Below are positions 50,878 to 59,721 of a stretch of DNA of 64,000 nucleotides, piece by piece. Numbering within the stretch: position 1 is the stretch's first letter; every line of letters starts with the position of its first letter. The notes under the pieces are model-generated. The model made no database searches. It saw nothing but the letters and a program-made list of their open reading frames with translations, and was not told the DNA's origin. This stretch comes from Humitalea rosea (GTDB taxonomy: Bacteria; Pseudomonadota; Alphaproteobacteria; Acetobacterales; Acetobacteraceae). Where the stretch lies: positions 88,861-152,860 of the forward strand of contig NZ_QKYU01000013.1 of the NCBI RefSeq assembly GCF_003253705.1, read 5' to 3'. Position numbers and translations under genes: made by a program.

Positions 50878-51912
50878 ATGGGCTACAGGATCGCGGTCAT
50901 GGGCGCCACCGGGGCGGTCGGGCGCGAGACGATCAAGACGCTCGCCGAACGGGGTTTCCCCGCCAGCGAGGTCATCGCCTTGGCTTCCGCCCGCTCGGTT
51001 GGGCAGGAGATTTCCTATGGCGAGAAAACGATCCTGAAGGTCCGCAACCTCGACACCTTTGATTTCACCGGTACGGATCTGGTCTTCGGCGCCGCTGGCG
51101 CCTCGGTCTCGGCGATCCATGCTCCCCGCGCCGCCGCGGCCGGTGCCATTGTGATCGACAAGACCAGCCAGTTCCGCATGGAGCCGGACGTCCCTTTGAT
51201 CGTGCCCGAGGTGAACCCGCATCACCTCTCCCAGGTGCGCCGCCGCGGCATCATCGCGGTGCCGAACTGCTCGACCATCCAGATGGTGCTGGCGCTGAAG
51301 CCGCTGCATCAGATCGCGCGCATCAAGCGCGTCGTCGTCTCGACCTACCAGGCGGTTTCGGGCGCCGGCAAGGAAGCGATGGATGAGCTGTTCAACCAGA
51401 CCCGCGGCGTCTACGTGAACGACCCGCCGACGGTTGAGCAGTTCACCAAGCCGATCGCCTTCAACTGCATCCCGCACATCGATTCCTTCATGGCCGATGG
51501 CCAGACCAAGGAAGAGTGGAAGATGGCGGTCGAGACCCGGAAGATTCTGGACCCGGATATCAAGGTCATCGCGACCTGCGTCCGCGTGCCCGTCTTCATC
51601 GGCCATGCCGAAGCGATCAACGTCGAGTTCGAGACGGCGATCACCGAGAAGCAGGCCTGGGATGCCTGGCGTGGGCAGGAAGGCCTGACCGTGCTCGACC
51701 ACCGCGAGGATGGCGGCTACGCGACCCAGACCGAGACCGCCGGCGAAGACCCGGTCTTCGTCTCCCGCCTGCGTCGTGATCCGACGGTGGAACACGGCCT
51801 GGTCTTCTGGTGCGTCGCCGACAATCTGCGGAAGGGTGCGGCGCTGAACGCCGTCCAGATCGCGGAGCTTCTGGTCAAGGAAGGCATGCTGGGGAAGAAG
51901 AAGGCAGCGTAA
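50878..51912 (+). CDS. asd: Aspartate-semialdehyde dehydrogenase
   Basis: This 344-residue enzyme makes aspartate semialdehyde from aspartyl phosphate, for lysine, threonine, methionine and diaminopimelate synthesis. The NADP-binding MGATGAVGRETIKTL starts the protein and the catalytic cysteine is in VPNCSTIQMV (C131). The substrate-binding HIDSFMADGQTKEEWKM block is conserved. AAGGATCAGGA precedes the ATG. Codon use and length are ordinary. It is convergent with the NitT-type ABC operon, 4 bases away. Confidence 0.96.
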   Translation: MGYRIAVMGATGAVGRETIKTLAERGFPASEVIALASARSVGQEISYGEKTILKVRNLDTFDFTGTDLVFGAAGASVSAIHAPRAAAAGAIVIDKTSQFRMEPDVPLIVPEVNPHHLSQVRRRGIIAVPNCSTIQMVLALKPLHQIARIKRVVVSTYQAVSGAGKEAMDELFNQTRGVYVNDPPTVEQFTKPIAFNCIPHIDSFMADGQTKEEWKMAVETRKILDPDIKVIATCVRVPVFIGHAEAINVEFETAITEKQAWDAWRGQEGLTVLDHREDGGYATQTETAGEDPVFVSRLRRDPTVEHGLVFWCVADNLRKGAALNAVQIAELLVKEGMLGKKKAA

Positions 51913-51916
51913 GCCT

Positions 51917-52687
51917 TCAGGCCTCGGCTGAGCGGCGGACTTCCTCCCGGATGTCCGCCATCAGCCTGGCCTTCAGCGCCGCGAATTCCGGTGAGGTTTT
52001 GACGGTCCAGTCGCGCGGATAGGGCAAAGGCACCGGCACCTCGGCCTTGATCCGACCCGGCCGCGCCGAGATGACCAGCACGCGCGAGGCGAGGAAGACC
52101 GCCTCGTCGATGTCATGCGTGACAAAGAGCACGGTCTTGCGGTCCGCCTCCCAGATCTCCAGCAGCAACTCCTGCATCAATTCGCGGGTCTGGTGGTCCA
52201 GCGCGCCGAAAGGCTCGTCCAGCAGCAGCATTTCGGGGTCATTCGCCAGGGCGCGCGCCAAGGCGCAGCGCTGCTGCATGCCGCCCGAAAGCTGCTTGGG
52301 CCAGTGGTTCTCAAACCCTGTGAGGCCGGTGCGGGCGATGAAGCGGGCGGCGATCTCCCGCTGTTCGGCCTCCGGCCGGCCGGCCTCGCGCAGGCCGAAG
52401 CGGATGTTCTGCTCGACCGTCAGCCAGGGAAACAGCGTGTAGGACTGGAACACCATGCCGCGTTCCGGCCCCGGGCCGGTGACGGGGGTGGCGTCCAGGG
52501 CGACCGTGCCCGCGGTCGGCCGGTCCAGCCCCGCGACGATCCGCAGCAAGGTCGATTTGCCGCAGCCGGATGGGCCGAGGACGGCGACGAACTCGCCCGG
52601 CGCCACGGTCAGGTCGACCGGCTGCAAGGCCAGCATATCGCCAAAACTGCGGGTGACGCCCTGGATATGCAGGGTCTTATCCGACAT
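51917..52687 (-). CDS. NitT/TauT-family ABC transporter ATP-binding protein
   Basis: This 256-residue ATPase is of the SsuB/TauB class. Motifs are Walker [12 protein letters not shown], signature LSGGMQQRCALARAL and Walker B LLLDEPFGALDHQTR, followed by VTHDIDEAVFLASRV. The start ATG shares one base with the stop of the permease gene (TGATG), so both are coupled. It is the third gene of a receptor-permease-ATPase operon transcribed leftwards. Its substrate may be a sulfonate, nitrate, pyrimidine or riboflavin-type compound. Confidence 0.93.
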   Translation of the reverse strand: MSDKTLHIQGVTRSFGDMLALQPVDLTVAPGEFVAVLGPSGCGKSTLLRIVAGLDRPTAGTVALDATPVTGPGPERGMVFQSYTLFPWLTVEQNIRFGLREAGRPEAEQREIAARFIARTGLTGFENHWPKQLSGGMQQRCALARALANDPEMLLLDEPFGALDHQTRELMQELLLEIWEADRKTVLFVTHDIDEAVFLASRVLVISARPGRIKAEVPVPLPYPRDWTVKTSPEFAALKARLMADIREEVRRSAEA

Positions 52688-53460
52688 CAGATCACCGCCC
52701 AGGGAAACAGCCGGCGGTTCAGCGCCTTCACCAGCACATCGGTGACGAGTCCGATCAGCCCGATCATCACGATGCCGAAGATCATCTGCCCGGTGTCGAG
52801 CAGCCTCTGGCTGTCCATGATCATATGGCCGATGCCCGATTGCGCGCCGATCAGCTCGGCCACGATCACATAGGTCCAGGCCCAGCCGAGCACGAGCCGA
52901 AGCGTCTCCGCCACCTGCGGTGCCGCCGAGGGGATGATCACCCGGAATACCACGCCCCAGGAGCGTGCGCCCAAGGTGCTCGCCGCCTCCACCAGATCGC
53001 GGCGGGTGGCGGCGGCGATGACGGCCACCATGATGATGATCTGGAACACGCTGCCGATGAAGATCACCGCCAGCTTCTGGGCCTCATCCACCCCGGCCCA
53101 GAGGATCAGCAGCGGGATGAAGGCAGAGGCCGGCAGGTAGCGCGCGAAGGAGACGAAGGGTTCGAGAAAGGCCTCGACGGATTTGAACGCGCCCATCGCT
53201 AGCCCGACCGGCACCGCGATGGCGGCGGCGATCAGGAAGCCGCAGACGACCCGGAACACGGTGATCGCGATGTCGCCGATAAAATTGAATTCGGTGAACA
53301 GCGACCAACCCGCCACCAGGGTCGCCCCCGGCGAGGCCAGGAACAGCGGCGGCACCATCCCGCCATAGGTGATCGCCGCCCAGGCAGCGACGAACACCAC
53401 GAAGAAGCCGATCCCGAGCAGCAGCCGTGCTGCGCGGGAGACCGGGGCGAGAGGTGTCAC
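52687..53460 (-). CDS. NitT/TauT-family ABC transporter permease
   Basis: This 257-residue inner-membrane protein has six hydrophobic segments and the EAA-loop motif EAASTLGARSWGVVFRVIIPSAAPQ typical of SsuC/TauC. It stops at the first base of the ATPase start and begins 9 bases after the receptor gene stops. It forms the membrane channel of the transporter. Confidence 0.93.
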   Translation of the reverse strand: MTPLAPVSRAARLLLGIGFFVVFVAAWAAITYGGMVPPLFLASPGATLVAGWSLFTEFNFIGDIAITVFRVVCGFLIAAAIAVPVGLAMGAFKSVEAFLEPFVSFARYLPASAFIPLLILWAGVDEAQKLAVIFIGSVFQIIIMVAVIAAATRRDLVEAASTLGARSWGVVFRVIIPSAAPQVAETLRLVLGWAWTYVIVAELIGAQSGIGHMIMDSQRLLDTGQMIFGIVMIGLIGLVTDVLVKALNRRLFPWAVI

Positions 53461-53469
53461 CCGCCCTCG

Positions 53470-54432
53470 TCAGCCGCGGATGAAGCGGTCGTCAAACAGC
53501 TTGGAGACATCGACATCGGCGCGCAGCACGCCGGTCTCGCGCTGCACGGTATGCGCCTTGCGGGCGAAATCGAGCAGGCCACTGCCGAAATACGCGCGGT
53601 TCTTCGCCTGATCCTGCCATTCGATGTATTGCGCGGAGGCCCCGAAGGCCTCGGCATTCTGGTTCACCCGCTTGCCCATGATCTCATTGGCGCGGGCGCT
53701 CTCGCGCTGGATCATTTCCAGCGCCTGCCACCAGGAGGCGACGAGGCGGCGCACCGCATCGGTATTCGCGGCGATGAAGGCGGGCTGGAAGGCCAGCGTA
53801 TCGACGACGCAGGCGTAGTCGATCGTCGTCGCCAGGATCTTGCCGGTCGGCCCCATGGCGCGGACCTGGGAGAGGTAGGGCTCATAGGTCGAGCAGCCGT
53901 CGAACTGCCCGGCGACGAAGGCCTGGGCTGCGGGCTGCGGCGCCAGGGTCGGTGTCTGCACATCGCGGATGCTGAGCCCGTTCTCGCGCAGCATATAGGC
54001 CAGCACGAAGTAGGGGGTGGTCCCGGCGCCATCGACGGCGATGGACTTGCCCTTCATGTCGGCCCAGCCGCTGATCGCCGGCCGCACCGCAACGCCATCG
54101 CCGCCGCGTGACTTGTCGAGCACCAGAACCTGTACCAGCGGGATCGCGCTGGCCCATTGGATCATGGTGTCCACGGTGGTGACGACGCAGTTGAGCGCGC
54201 CCGAGGCCAGCGCCAGGTTGCGCTCCCGCTGCGGCACGAAGCGGGTTTCGACATCCAGCCCATTGGCGCGGAAGATGCCGGCCTCCTGCGCCAAGGTCAG
54301 GGGGGCGAAGCCGGTCCAGCCGCTCATCCCGATGGTGATCTTGGGCGCCGTCTGTGCGTGCAGCAAAACGGGGCTGGCCAGGACGCTGGCGGTCGCGGCG
54401 GCGGAGCCGGCGAGGATGGTGCGGCGAAGCAT
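53470..54432 (-). CDS. NitT/TauT-family ABC transporter substrate-binding protein
   Basis: This 320-residue receptor has a signal peptide (MLRRTILAGSAAATASVLAS, cleavage near HAQ) and an NMT1/SsuA-like body (KITIGMSGWTGFAPLTLAQEAGIF, ANGLDVETRFVPQR). It heads the receptor-permease-ATPase operon. The ligand is not clear; the family includes sulfonate, taurine, nitrate and thiamine-precursor binders. A regulator is not adjacent. Confidence 0.9.
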   Translation of the reverse strand: MLRRTILAGSAAATASVLASPVLLHAQTAPKITIGMSGWTGFAPLTLAQEAGIFRANGLDVETRFVPQRERNLALASGALNCVVTTVDTMIQWASAIPLVQVLVLDKSRGGDGVAVRPAISGWADMKGKSIAVDGAGTTPYFVLAYMLRENGLSIRDVQTPTLAPQPAAQAFVAGQFDGCSTYEPYLSQVRAMGPTGKILATTIDYACVVDTLAFQPAFIAANTDAVRRLVASWWQALEMIQRESARANEIMGKRVNQNAEAFGASAQYIEWQDQAKNRAYFGSGLLDFARKAHTVQRETGVLRADVDVSKLFDDRFIRG

Positions 54433-54493
54433 CGGCAGGGTCTCCCGGAAATCACGGTGACGTTACGCGGTCGCGGGCTTCGCCGCCAAGTGT

Positions 54494-54715
54494 CTAGCGA
54501 CCGCCGCCGGTCACGGCGCCGATCACCGCGCCACCAGCGCCGCCCAGGACCGCGCCCGTCACCAATGAGCCGCCGGTGACGGCACCCAGGACCGCACCAC
54601 CCGCCGCACCGATGGCGCCGCCGGAGAGGGCGCGCTGCTGGGTGCGCGACATGTTCTCGCAACCAGCAAGAAGAAGCGTGATGAGGGCAAGGCTGGCGAA
54701 CAGGCGGGAGGTCAT
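54494..54715 (-). CDS. Small glycine-zipper lipoprotein
   Basis: This 73-residue protein has a lipoprotein signal ending LLLAGC (C19), followed by a Gly-rich repeat of the SGGAIGAAGGAVLGAVTGG type, the glycine-zipper pattern of small envelope lipoproteins such as YmgG/osmotically inducible proteins. ATG 54715 is chosen because it starts the signal peptide. Its role is unknown; related proteins may oligomerise in a membrane. It lies between the NitT-type operon and the MHS permease and is probably expressed on its own. Confidence 0.8.
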   Translation of the reverse strand: MTSRLFASLALITLLLAGCENMSRTQQRALSGGAIGAAGGAVLGAVTGGSLVTGAVLGGAGGAVIGAVTGGGR

Positions 54716-54811
54716 GTGCGGGTTCCGATGCTGTGCGGGCCGGGGCGGGGCCCGGCCGAGCGGGAACCATGGTCCGCGATTGCGGCGCGGATGCGACTGC
54801 CGGACATGCAA

Positions 54812-54839
54812 ACGGCGCCGGGGTTGCCCCCGGCGCCGT
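54812..54839 (-). terminator. Hairpin downstream of the MHS permease
   Basis: A 12-base perfect stem with a 4-base loop (ACGGCGCCGGGG, TTGC, CCCCGGCGCCGT) lies between the permease and the small lipoprotein gene. On the minus strand it is followed by TTTGC, a short T-rich stretch, so it may terminate the permease transcript. Inferred from structure only. Confidence 0.65.
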
Positions 54840-54853
54840 CGCCATCTGGTTAC

Positions 54854-54878
54854 GCTACCGGCTACCGGCTACCGGCTA
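54854..54878. repeat. Short GCTACCG tandem repeat next to the permease stop codon
   Basis: GCTACCG occurs three times in direct succession, followed by a partial GCTA, ending directly before the reverse-strand stop codon of the MHS permease. It is too short for a CRISPR array; it is probably a slippage repeat. Confidence 0.8.
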
Positions 54879-56585
54879 TCAGCTGCGGACGCGGGCCGGC
54901 TGGGTATAATGCGTGGTCACGTCATCCGCGAAGATGTCGCGCTTGTAGGTCTCGGGCACGAAGAAGATGCCGATGACCACCGTCCCAAGCGCCACCACCA
55001 CCGGGTACCACAGCCCGTAATAGACATCGCCGGTCTGGGCGATCATCGCGAAGGCGGTCGCCGGCAACAGGCCGCCGAACCAGCCATTGCCGATGTGATA
55101 GGGCAGCGACATCGAGGTGTAGCGGATGCGGGTGGGGAACAACTCGACCAACGCCGCCGCGATCGGGCCATAGACTGCCGTCACATACAGCACCATCACC
55201 GTCATGATGAGGATCAGCAGCGCCGGCTGGGCGCGGAAGATGTCGAATGGGTGCGACATCTTCACGACGGTCGGGTTGGACGCCGAGGGATAGCCCGCGG
55301 CGGTCAGGGCCGTGGACAACTCGCCCGCGAAGGTCGGCGTGCCCGCCAGGATGGGCGTTCCGCTGGCGATCCGCACCGCGGCCTGGGTGCCGACCGGCAC
55401 CTCCTCCACCAGATAGTTCACCGAGGCCCGGGCCAGCGCCGCCTTGGCGACGTCGCAGGGCTTGGTGAAGGTGACCGTCCCGGTCGGGTTGAACTGGAAG
55501 GAGCAATCGGCCGGGTTGGCGAGGACGCGGACCGCGATGTTCTCATGCGCCGCGGCCAAAGCGGGGTTCGCTTCCTTGCTGAGCATGTGGAACAGCGGGA
55601 AGTAGGTCAGCGCCGCGATCAGGCAGCCGCCGAGGATGATCGGCTTGCGACCGATCTTATCCGAGAGCCAGCCGAACAGGACGAAGCCGCCGGAGCCGAG
55701 CACGAGCGACCATGCGACCAGCATGTTGGTCGTGAAGCCATCGACCTTCAGCACCGCACCGAGGAAGAACAGCACGTAGAACTGGCCAGTGTACCAGACC
55801 ACCGCCTGCCCCGCGACGAGGCCGAGCAGGGCGAAGATCGCGATCTTGGCGTTCTTCCACTGCCCGAAGGCCTCGCTGATCGGCGCCTTGGAACCGGTAC
55901 CCTCTTCCTTCATTTTTTTGAAGGCGGGGCTTTCGTTCATCTGCAACCGGATCCAGACCGAGATGCCGAGCAGGAAGACCGAAACCAGGAAGGGCACGCG
56001 CCAGCCCCAGGCTGCGAAGGCCTCATCGCCCACGGCGACGCGGGTCAGCAGGATCACCAGCAGCGACATGAACAGGCCGGCCGTCGCGGTGATCTGGATG
56101 AAGGAGGTGTAGAAGCCGCGGCGCCCATTCGGCGCGTGCTCGGCGACATAGGTCGCGGCCCCGCCGTATTCGCCACCAAGGGCCAGACCCTGCAGCAGGC
56201 GCAAGCCGATCAGGATGACGGGCGCGAGGATGCCGATGCTGGCCGAGGTGGGCAGGATGCCGACGAGGAAGGTCGAGGTGCCCATGATCACGATGGTGAC
56301 CAGGAAGGTGTATTTTCGCCCAACGAGGTCGCCAAGCCGGCCGAACACCAGCGCGCCGAAGGGGCGAACCAGGAAGCCCGCGGCAAAGGCCAGGAGCGCG
56401 AAGACGTTCCGCGTCGCCTCTGGGTACATGCCGAAGAAATTGGCGCCAATAATGGCGGCCAGTGACCCATACAGATAGAAATCATACCATTCGAAAACGG
56501 TACCGAGCGACGAGGCCAGAATGACCTTCCGCTCTTCCTTGGTCATGGGGGCCGTCTTTGCCCCGCTCGACGTTGTTGCCGACAT
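54879..56585 (-). CDS. MHS-family major facilitator (metabolite:H+ symporter)
   Basis: This 568-residue MFS permease resembles the metabolite:H+ symporter class, which moves organic acids, sugar or betaine. Typical motifs are GTVFEWYDFYLYGSLA at the N-terminus, GALVFGRLGDLVGRKYTFLVT (MFS loop 2-3 signature), GLALGGEYGGAATYVAEHAP and GWLSDKIGRKPIILGG. A long insert of about 100 residues lies in the second half, between TM segments (about 360-460), which is unusual for the family and probably extracytoplasmic. ATG 56585 (MSATTSSG) has GGGGAGAG 9 bases upstream on the minus strand. Its substrate is unknown; a MarR-type gene follows upstream on the same strand. Confidence 0.9.
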   Translation of the reverse strand: MSATTSSGAKTAPMTKEERKVILASSLGTVFEWYDFYLYGSLAAIIGANFFGMYPEATRNVFALLAFAAGFLVRPFGALVFGRLGDLVGRKYTFLVTIVIMGTSTFLVGILPTSASIGILAPVILIGLRLLQGLALGGEYGGAATYVAEHAPNGRRGFYTSFIQITATAGLFMSLLVILLTRVAVGDEAFAAWGWRVPFLVSVFLLGISVWIRLQMNESPAFKKMKEEGTGSKAPISEAFGQWKNAKIAIFALLGLVAGQAVVWYTGQFYVLFFLGAVLKVDGFTTNMLVAWSLVLGSGGFVLFGWLSDKIGRKPIILGGCLIAALTYFPLFHMLSKEANPALAAAHENIAVRVLANPADCSFQFNPTGTVTFTKPCDVAKAALARASVNYLVEEVPVGTQAAVRIASGTPILAGTPTFAGELSTALTAAGYPSASNPTVVKMSHPFDIFRAQPALLILIMTVMVLYVTAVYGPIAAALVELFPTRIRYTSMSLPYHIGNGWFGGLLPATAFAMIAQTGDVYYGLWYPVVVALGTVVIGIFFVPETYKRDIFADDVTTHYTQPARVRS

Positions 56586-56790
56586 GAGCCGGTCTCTCCC
56601 CGTAATTCGTTGCAATCGCTGGCCGCAAACGATGCGGCAGCGCGTGCTTGATCACCCGTCAAGATGTCGAGCCAACCAAGCATATCCATGCGTGGCTTAC
56701 GTCAAGCAAGACGAAACGTGATCTGCACCGAATTATCCCGCGAACGGGGAGAGATTTGCGGCCGCCAATGGCCGTCGCAATGGCCGGCGA

Positions 56791-56814
56791 GGCGTCCGGG
56801 AGGGCCCGGACGCC
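56791..56814 (-). terminator. Hairpin downstream of the MarR-family gene
   Basis: GGCGTCCGGG (56791-56800) and CCCGGACGCC (56805-56814) form a perfect 10-base stem with an AGGG loop, 6 bases past the stop of the MarR gene. No T run follows on the minus strand, so termination strength is uncertain. Confidence 0.55.
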
Positions 56815-56820
56815 TTGAAA

Positions 56821-57219
56821 TCAGCCGGCCTTGCGCTGCTTCGATTCGCTATTGGCCGGGGTGAGGCCAGCGGTGCGGATGGAGGCCTCGGCCTCGGCCA
56901 TCGTCGAGCGGATTTCGCGCAGCAGGGCGGCGCCCTTCACGGTGCGCTGGACGAGCACGCTGCGGCGATCGGCCGGATCGGTCTTGCGGCGGGCGAGATC
57001 GAGATCACCGAGGCGATCGAGCGCACGGGTGATCGCCGGCTTGGACACGTTGAGCTGTCCGGCCAGGCCACGGACCGTGTGCGGCCCTTCGTTGAGGTAC
57101 ACTGTCAGCAATACGGCCTGCTGGCGCGCGGACAAATCGGGACCATCACGGCGCACCAGGGCGACGGTGGTTTCGCGCAGGATGCTGACGAGCTGTTCGG
57201 CGGTGAGATATGCGGGCAT
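56821..57219 (-). CDS. MarR-family transcriptional regulator
   Basis: This 132-residue regulator has a winged helix with LTVYLNEGPHTVRGLAGQLNVS and the recognition helix KPAITRALDRLGDLDLARRK, followed by DPADRRSVLVQRTVKGAAL, the wing and dimer region. ATG 57219 (MPAYLTAEQL) has AAGGA 12 bases upstream. Longer in-frame versions add unrelated residues. It could regulate the permease or the aminopeptidase, both on the same strand, but no palindrome was found that would link them. Confidence 0.88.
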   Translation of the reverse strand: MPAYLTAEQLVSILRETTVALVRRDGPDLSARQQAVLLTVYLNEGPHTVRGLAGQLNVSKPAITRALDRLGDLDLARRKTDPADRRSVLVQRTVKGAALLREIRSTMAEAEASIRTAGLTPANSESKQRKAG

Positions 57220-57365
57220 TACATGAAAATCCTTTTCTGTCAGGGCGGCTCTCTGGCCGCCGCAAAGTCGTCGCTCCCCAGGAATGGTGGGGCGATAAAA
57301 ACTGGCCGGCCCGACGGGAACCCCGGGACGAGGTCCGCTCGGGTCGTTGCGACCAGTTGGCCGGA

Positions 57366-58787
57366 TCAGTGCGTTATCAACGCATCCGGCCGTGGTTTCG
57401 TTGCACCAAATTGGCGAACGAGGGCAGCGAGTCCATCCCGCAGCCCACGCATAGCCTGACACTCCCCGCCTTCAGGCCGCCCGGGCCGGCTTTGGTCGTT
57501 CCAGGCATACACGTCGAGATGCGCCCAAGGCACATCCGAAGGCACGAACCGCCGCAGAAATAATGCGGCCACGACGGCACCCGCCATCGGCCTCGTTGCG
57601 ACATTGACCAAATCTGCCACAGGGCTGTCCAGCCACGAACCGTAACTTTCATGTATCGGCAGGCGCCACACCGCATCGTGAGCGGCCATCCCTGAGTTAC
57701 AGAAGGCCGCAGCGACCGATTCATCATCCGAGAACAGTGCTGGCAGGTCGGGGCCGAGCGCGACCCGGGCGGCGCCAGTCAGCGTCGCGGCATCAAGGAT
57801 CAGCGCCGGCGCCTGTTCGGCGGCATAGGTGAGCAGATCCGCGAGAACAAGGCGTCCTTCGGCATCGGTATTACCAACTTCGACCGTCAACCCCTTGCGG
57901 GTGCGCAGGATATCTCCCGGACGGAACGATAGCGGGCCGACACTGTTTTCGACCGCGCCGACGAGCAAAAGCAGCCGCACCGGCATGCGCGCGGTCATGA
58001 TCGATTCGGCCAGTGCGATCATGATCGCGGCCCCGCCCATGTCCTTCTTCATGCGGCGCATGCCCTCGGCGGGCTTGAGGTCCAGCCCCCCGGTATCGAA
58101 GCACACCCCCTTGCCGCACAGGGCGACCAGCGGATGCGCGGGATCGCCCCAGCGCAGCACCGCCACGCGGGGCTCACGGCCCGAGGCGGCGGCGAGGCCC
58201 ACGGCGCGCAGCGCCGGGAAGCCGGCGGCCAGGGCCTCGCCCTCGATAATGCCGGTGGTGGCGCCATGCGTCGCGCCCAGCGCCAGCACGGCCGCGGCCA
58301 GCTCAGCCGGGCCGCAATCCGCGGCGGGGGTGTTGATGAGGTCGCGGGCGCGGCAGATGGCGCGGGCGGTGGCGATCGCCGGCTCGGCTTCGGCGGGCGG
58401 AAGCAGCCGCGCGGGATGATATGGGCCGCTGCGGAAGCGGCGGAAGCGATAGGCGCCGAGCAGCCAGCCAAGCGTCGCCGCCTGGGGATCCGCGCCGGCG
58501 CCAAGATGCCAGCAGGACCCTTCCGGCAGCGCCAGGGGCAGCGCGCCATAGGCCCACGGGCTATCCGGCGCCTGCTCCCCCAGTCCAAGCACCGCAGCGG
58601 AAACGCCATCGGCCGTCGGTAGCAGGGCAATCTGCTGCGCCCGGGCCTTGAAGCCGCTGGCACGGAGGAATTCGGCCTGCTCCGGCGCAAGTCCGCCCAG
58701 CCAGGCCTCGAGGCCGGCGGGCGCGACAACATGCACGGGACGACTAGGGGTAAGGGCGGCGGCAAGCCCGTCCAATTGCGTATCCAT
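57366..58787 (-). CDS. M17-family leucyl aminopeptidase
   Basis: This 473-residue metallopeptidase removes N-terminal amino acids and uses two metal ions. Conserved catalytic-domain sequences are GKGVCFDTGGLDLKPAEGMRRMKKDMGGAA and the family signature NTDAEGRLVLADLL. The N-terminal macro-like domain is shorter and more divergent. It resembles PepB/PepA-like cytosolic aminopeptidases. ATG 58787 (MDTQLDGLAA) fits; a longer frame adds nothing recognisable. It sits between the MarR and SGNH genes and shows no obvious operon link. Confidence 0.92.
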   Translation of the reverse strand: MDTQLDGLAAALTPSRPVHVVAPAGLEAWLGGLAPEQAEFLRASGFKARAQQIALLPTADGVSAAVLGLGEQAPDSPWAYGALPLALPEGSCWHLGAGADPQAATLGWLLGAYRFRRFRSGPYHPARLLPPAEAEPAIATARAICRARDLINTPAADCGPAELAAAVLALGATHGATTGIIEGEALAAGFPALRAVGLAAASGREPRVAVLRWGDPAHPLVALCGKGVCFDTGGLDLKPAEGMRRMKKDMGGAAIMIALAESIMTARMPVRLLLLVGAVENSVGPLSFRPGDILRTRKGLTVEVGNTDAEGRLVLADLLTYAAEQAPALILDAATLTGAARVALGPDLPALFSDDESVAAAFCNSGMAAHDAVWRLPIHESYGSWLDSPVADLVNVATRPMAGAVVAALFLRRFVPSDVPWAHLDVYAWNDQSRPGRPEGGECQAMRGLRDGLAALVRQFGATKPRPDALITH

Positions 58788-58904
58788 TCTGATTGCTGGG
58801 CCAGAAGAATACGGCGACGGGCCTTCAGTGGGAAGGTCGAGATGCCGCTTTGAAGGTGTACAGGACAAGATCTTTTCTTGAGCAACTCACGGCCGGTGGA
58901 GTCG

Positions 58905-59663
58905 TCAGCGGCTGCTCGTGGCCAAGGTCGCGGCATGCGCCCGCGGTACGCCATCGATCATCGCTTCCGCAACGGCGGCAGAGAGGCAGGCATAGCCGCG
59001 ATCATTATGATGCAGCCCGTCGGGGATCAGCATGGCCTCGGGGGGCGCGCCACGCGCCGTCCAGGCATCCATCAGAGCACCGCGGGGGAACAGCGCGACC
59101 CCCGGCAGGTCGGCAAGGTCGGCGAGGACTTGGTCGAAGGCAGCCCGCTCCGGTGCTGCGCGGGCCCAGGCGCCACGCTGGCTGTCCATCAGCAGCACAT
59201 CCACGCCGGCGGCGCGCGCCTGGTCGACGCCGGCTGTGATCATCTCGCGGAAGCGGAGCGGCGAGTTGCGGCGCAGCGCGCCATTCACCCCCACCTGCCA
59301 GATTAGCAGCGTCGGATGCAGGGAGAGCGCATCGGATTCCAGCCTTTGCAGCATCTCGGAGGCATCCTGACCGCTGACGCCCTTGTTGATGACCTCGATC
59401 TCCTGGCCTGGCAGGGCCGCCCGCAGATCGGCCTCCAACTGCGCCGGATAGGTCGCACCCCGGCTGCTGGCGCCGACACCCTCGGTGGAGGAGGAGCCCA
59501 GGGCCACGATCCGCAGCGGCCGCCCCGCCGCCAGTGCCGCGGCGACACTGGGCAGGCGCAGCACCGGCATGGCGGCCTGAGGACAATCCAACGGGCCCGC
59601 CATGGCGGGTCGCGTCAGGGCGAGGAGCAGCCCCAGGAGGGGCAGGAGGGAAGGGCGGGTCAA
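58905..59663 (-). CDS. Secreted SGNH/GDSL-type hydrolase
   Basis: This 252-residue protein has a signal peptide (MTRPSLLPLLGLLLALTRPAMA) and SGNH blocks: I with nucleophile serine in ALGSSSTEG (S57), II with the glycine in INKGVSGQ, III with WQVGVN (Asn), and V with IPDGLHHNDRG (Asp and His). It likely acts as a periplasmic esterase or lipase, possibly on cell-wall sugar esters. The catalytic residues all appear present. It is not closely linked to neighbours. Confidence 0.88.
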   Translation of the reverse strand: MTRPSLLPLLGLLLALTRPAMAGPLDCPQAAMPVLRLPSVAAALAAGRPLRIVALGSSSTEGVGASSRGATYPAQLEADLRAALPGQEIEVINKGVSGQDASEMLQRLESDALSLHPTLLIWQVGVNGALRRNSPLRFREMITAGVDQARAAGVDVLLMDSQRGAWARAAPERAAFDQVLADLADLPGVALFPRGALMDAWTARGAPPEAMLIPDGLHHNDRGYACLSAAVAEAMIDGVPRAHAATLATSSR

Positions 59664-59721
59664 GGCGAGATCGACCTTAGCAAGCGTCGGGCCGCGGGCA
59701 ACAGCCCATTTCCGGGCGGCC

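Noticed and set aside
54854..54878. Possible CRISPR-like array from repeated GCTACCG
   Set aside because: The units are only 7 bases with no spacers and no cas genes nearby.
54576..56465. 629-codon open frame on the plus strand
   Set aside because: It is antisense to the MHS permease, charged and repetitive without any transmembrane or domain pattern.
56647..56663. CTTGA-N7-TCAAG inverted repeat upstream of the MHS permease
   Set aside because: Arms of only 5 bases are expected by chance; no link to the MarR gene can be supported.
57243..57260. GGCGGC-TCTCTG-GCCGCC hairpin between the aminopeptidase and MarR genes
   Set aside because: A six-base GC stem without a T run is common in this composition and cannot be told from chance.
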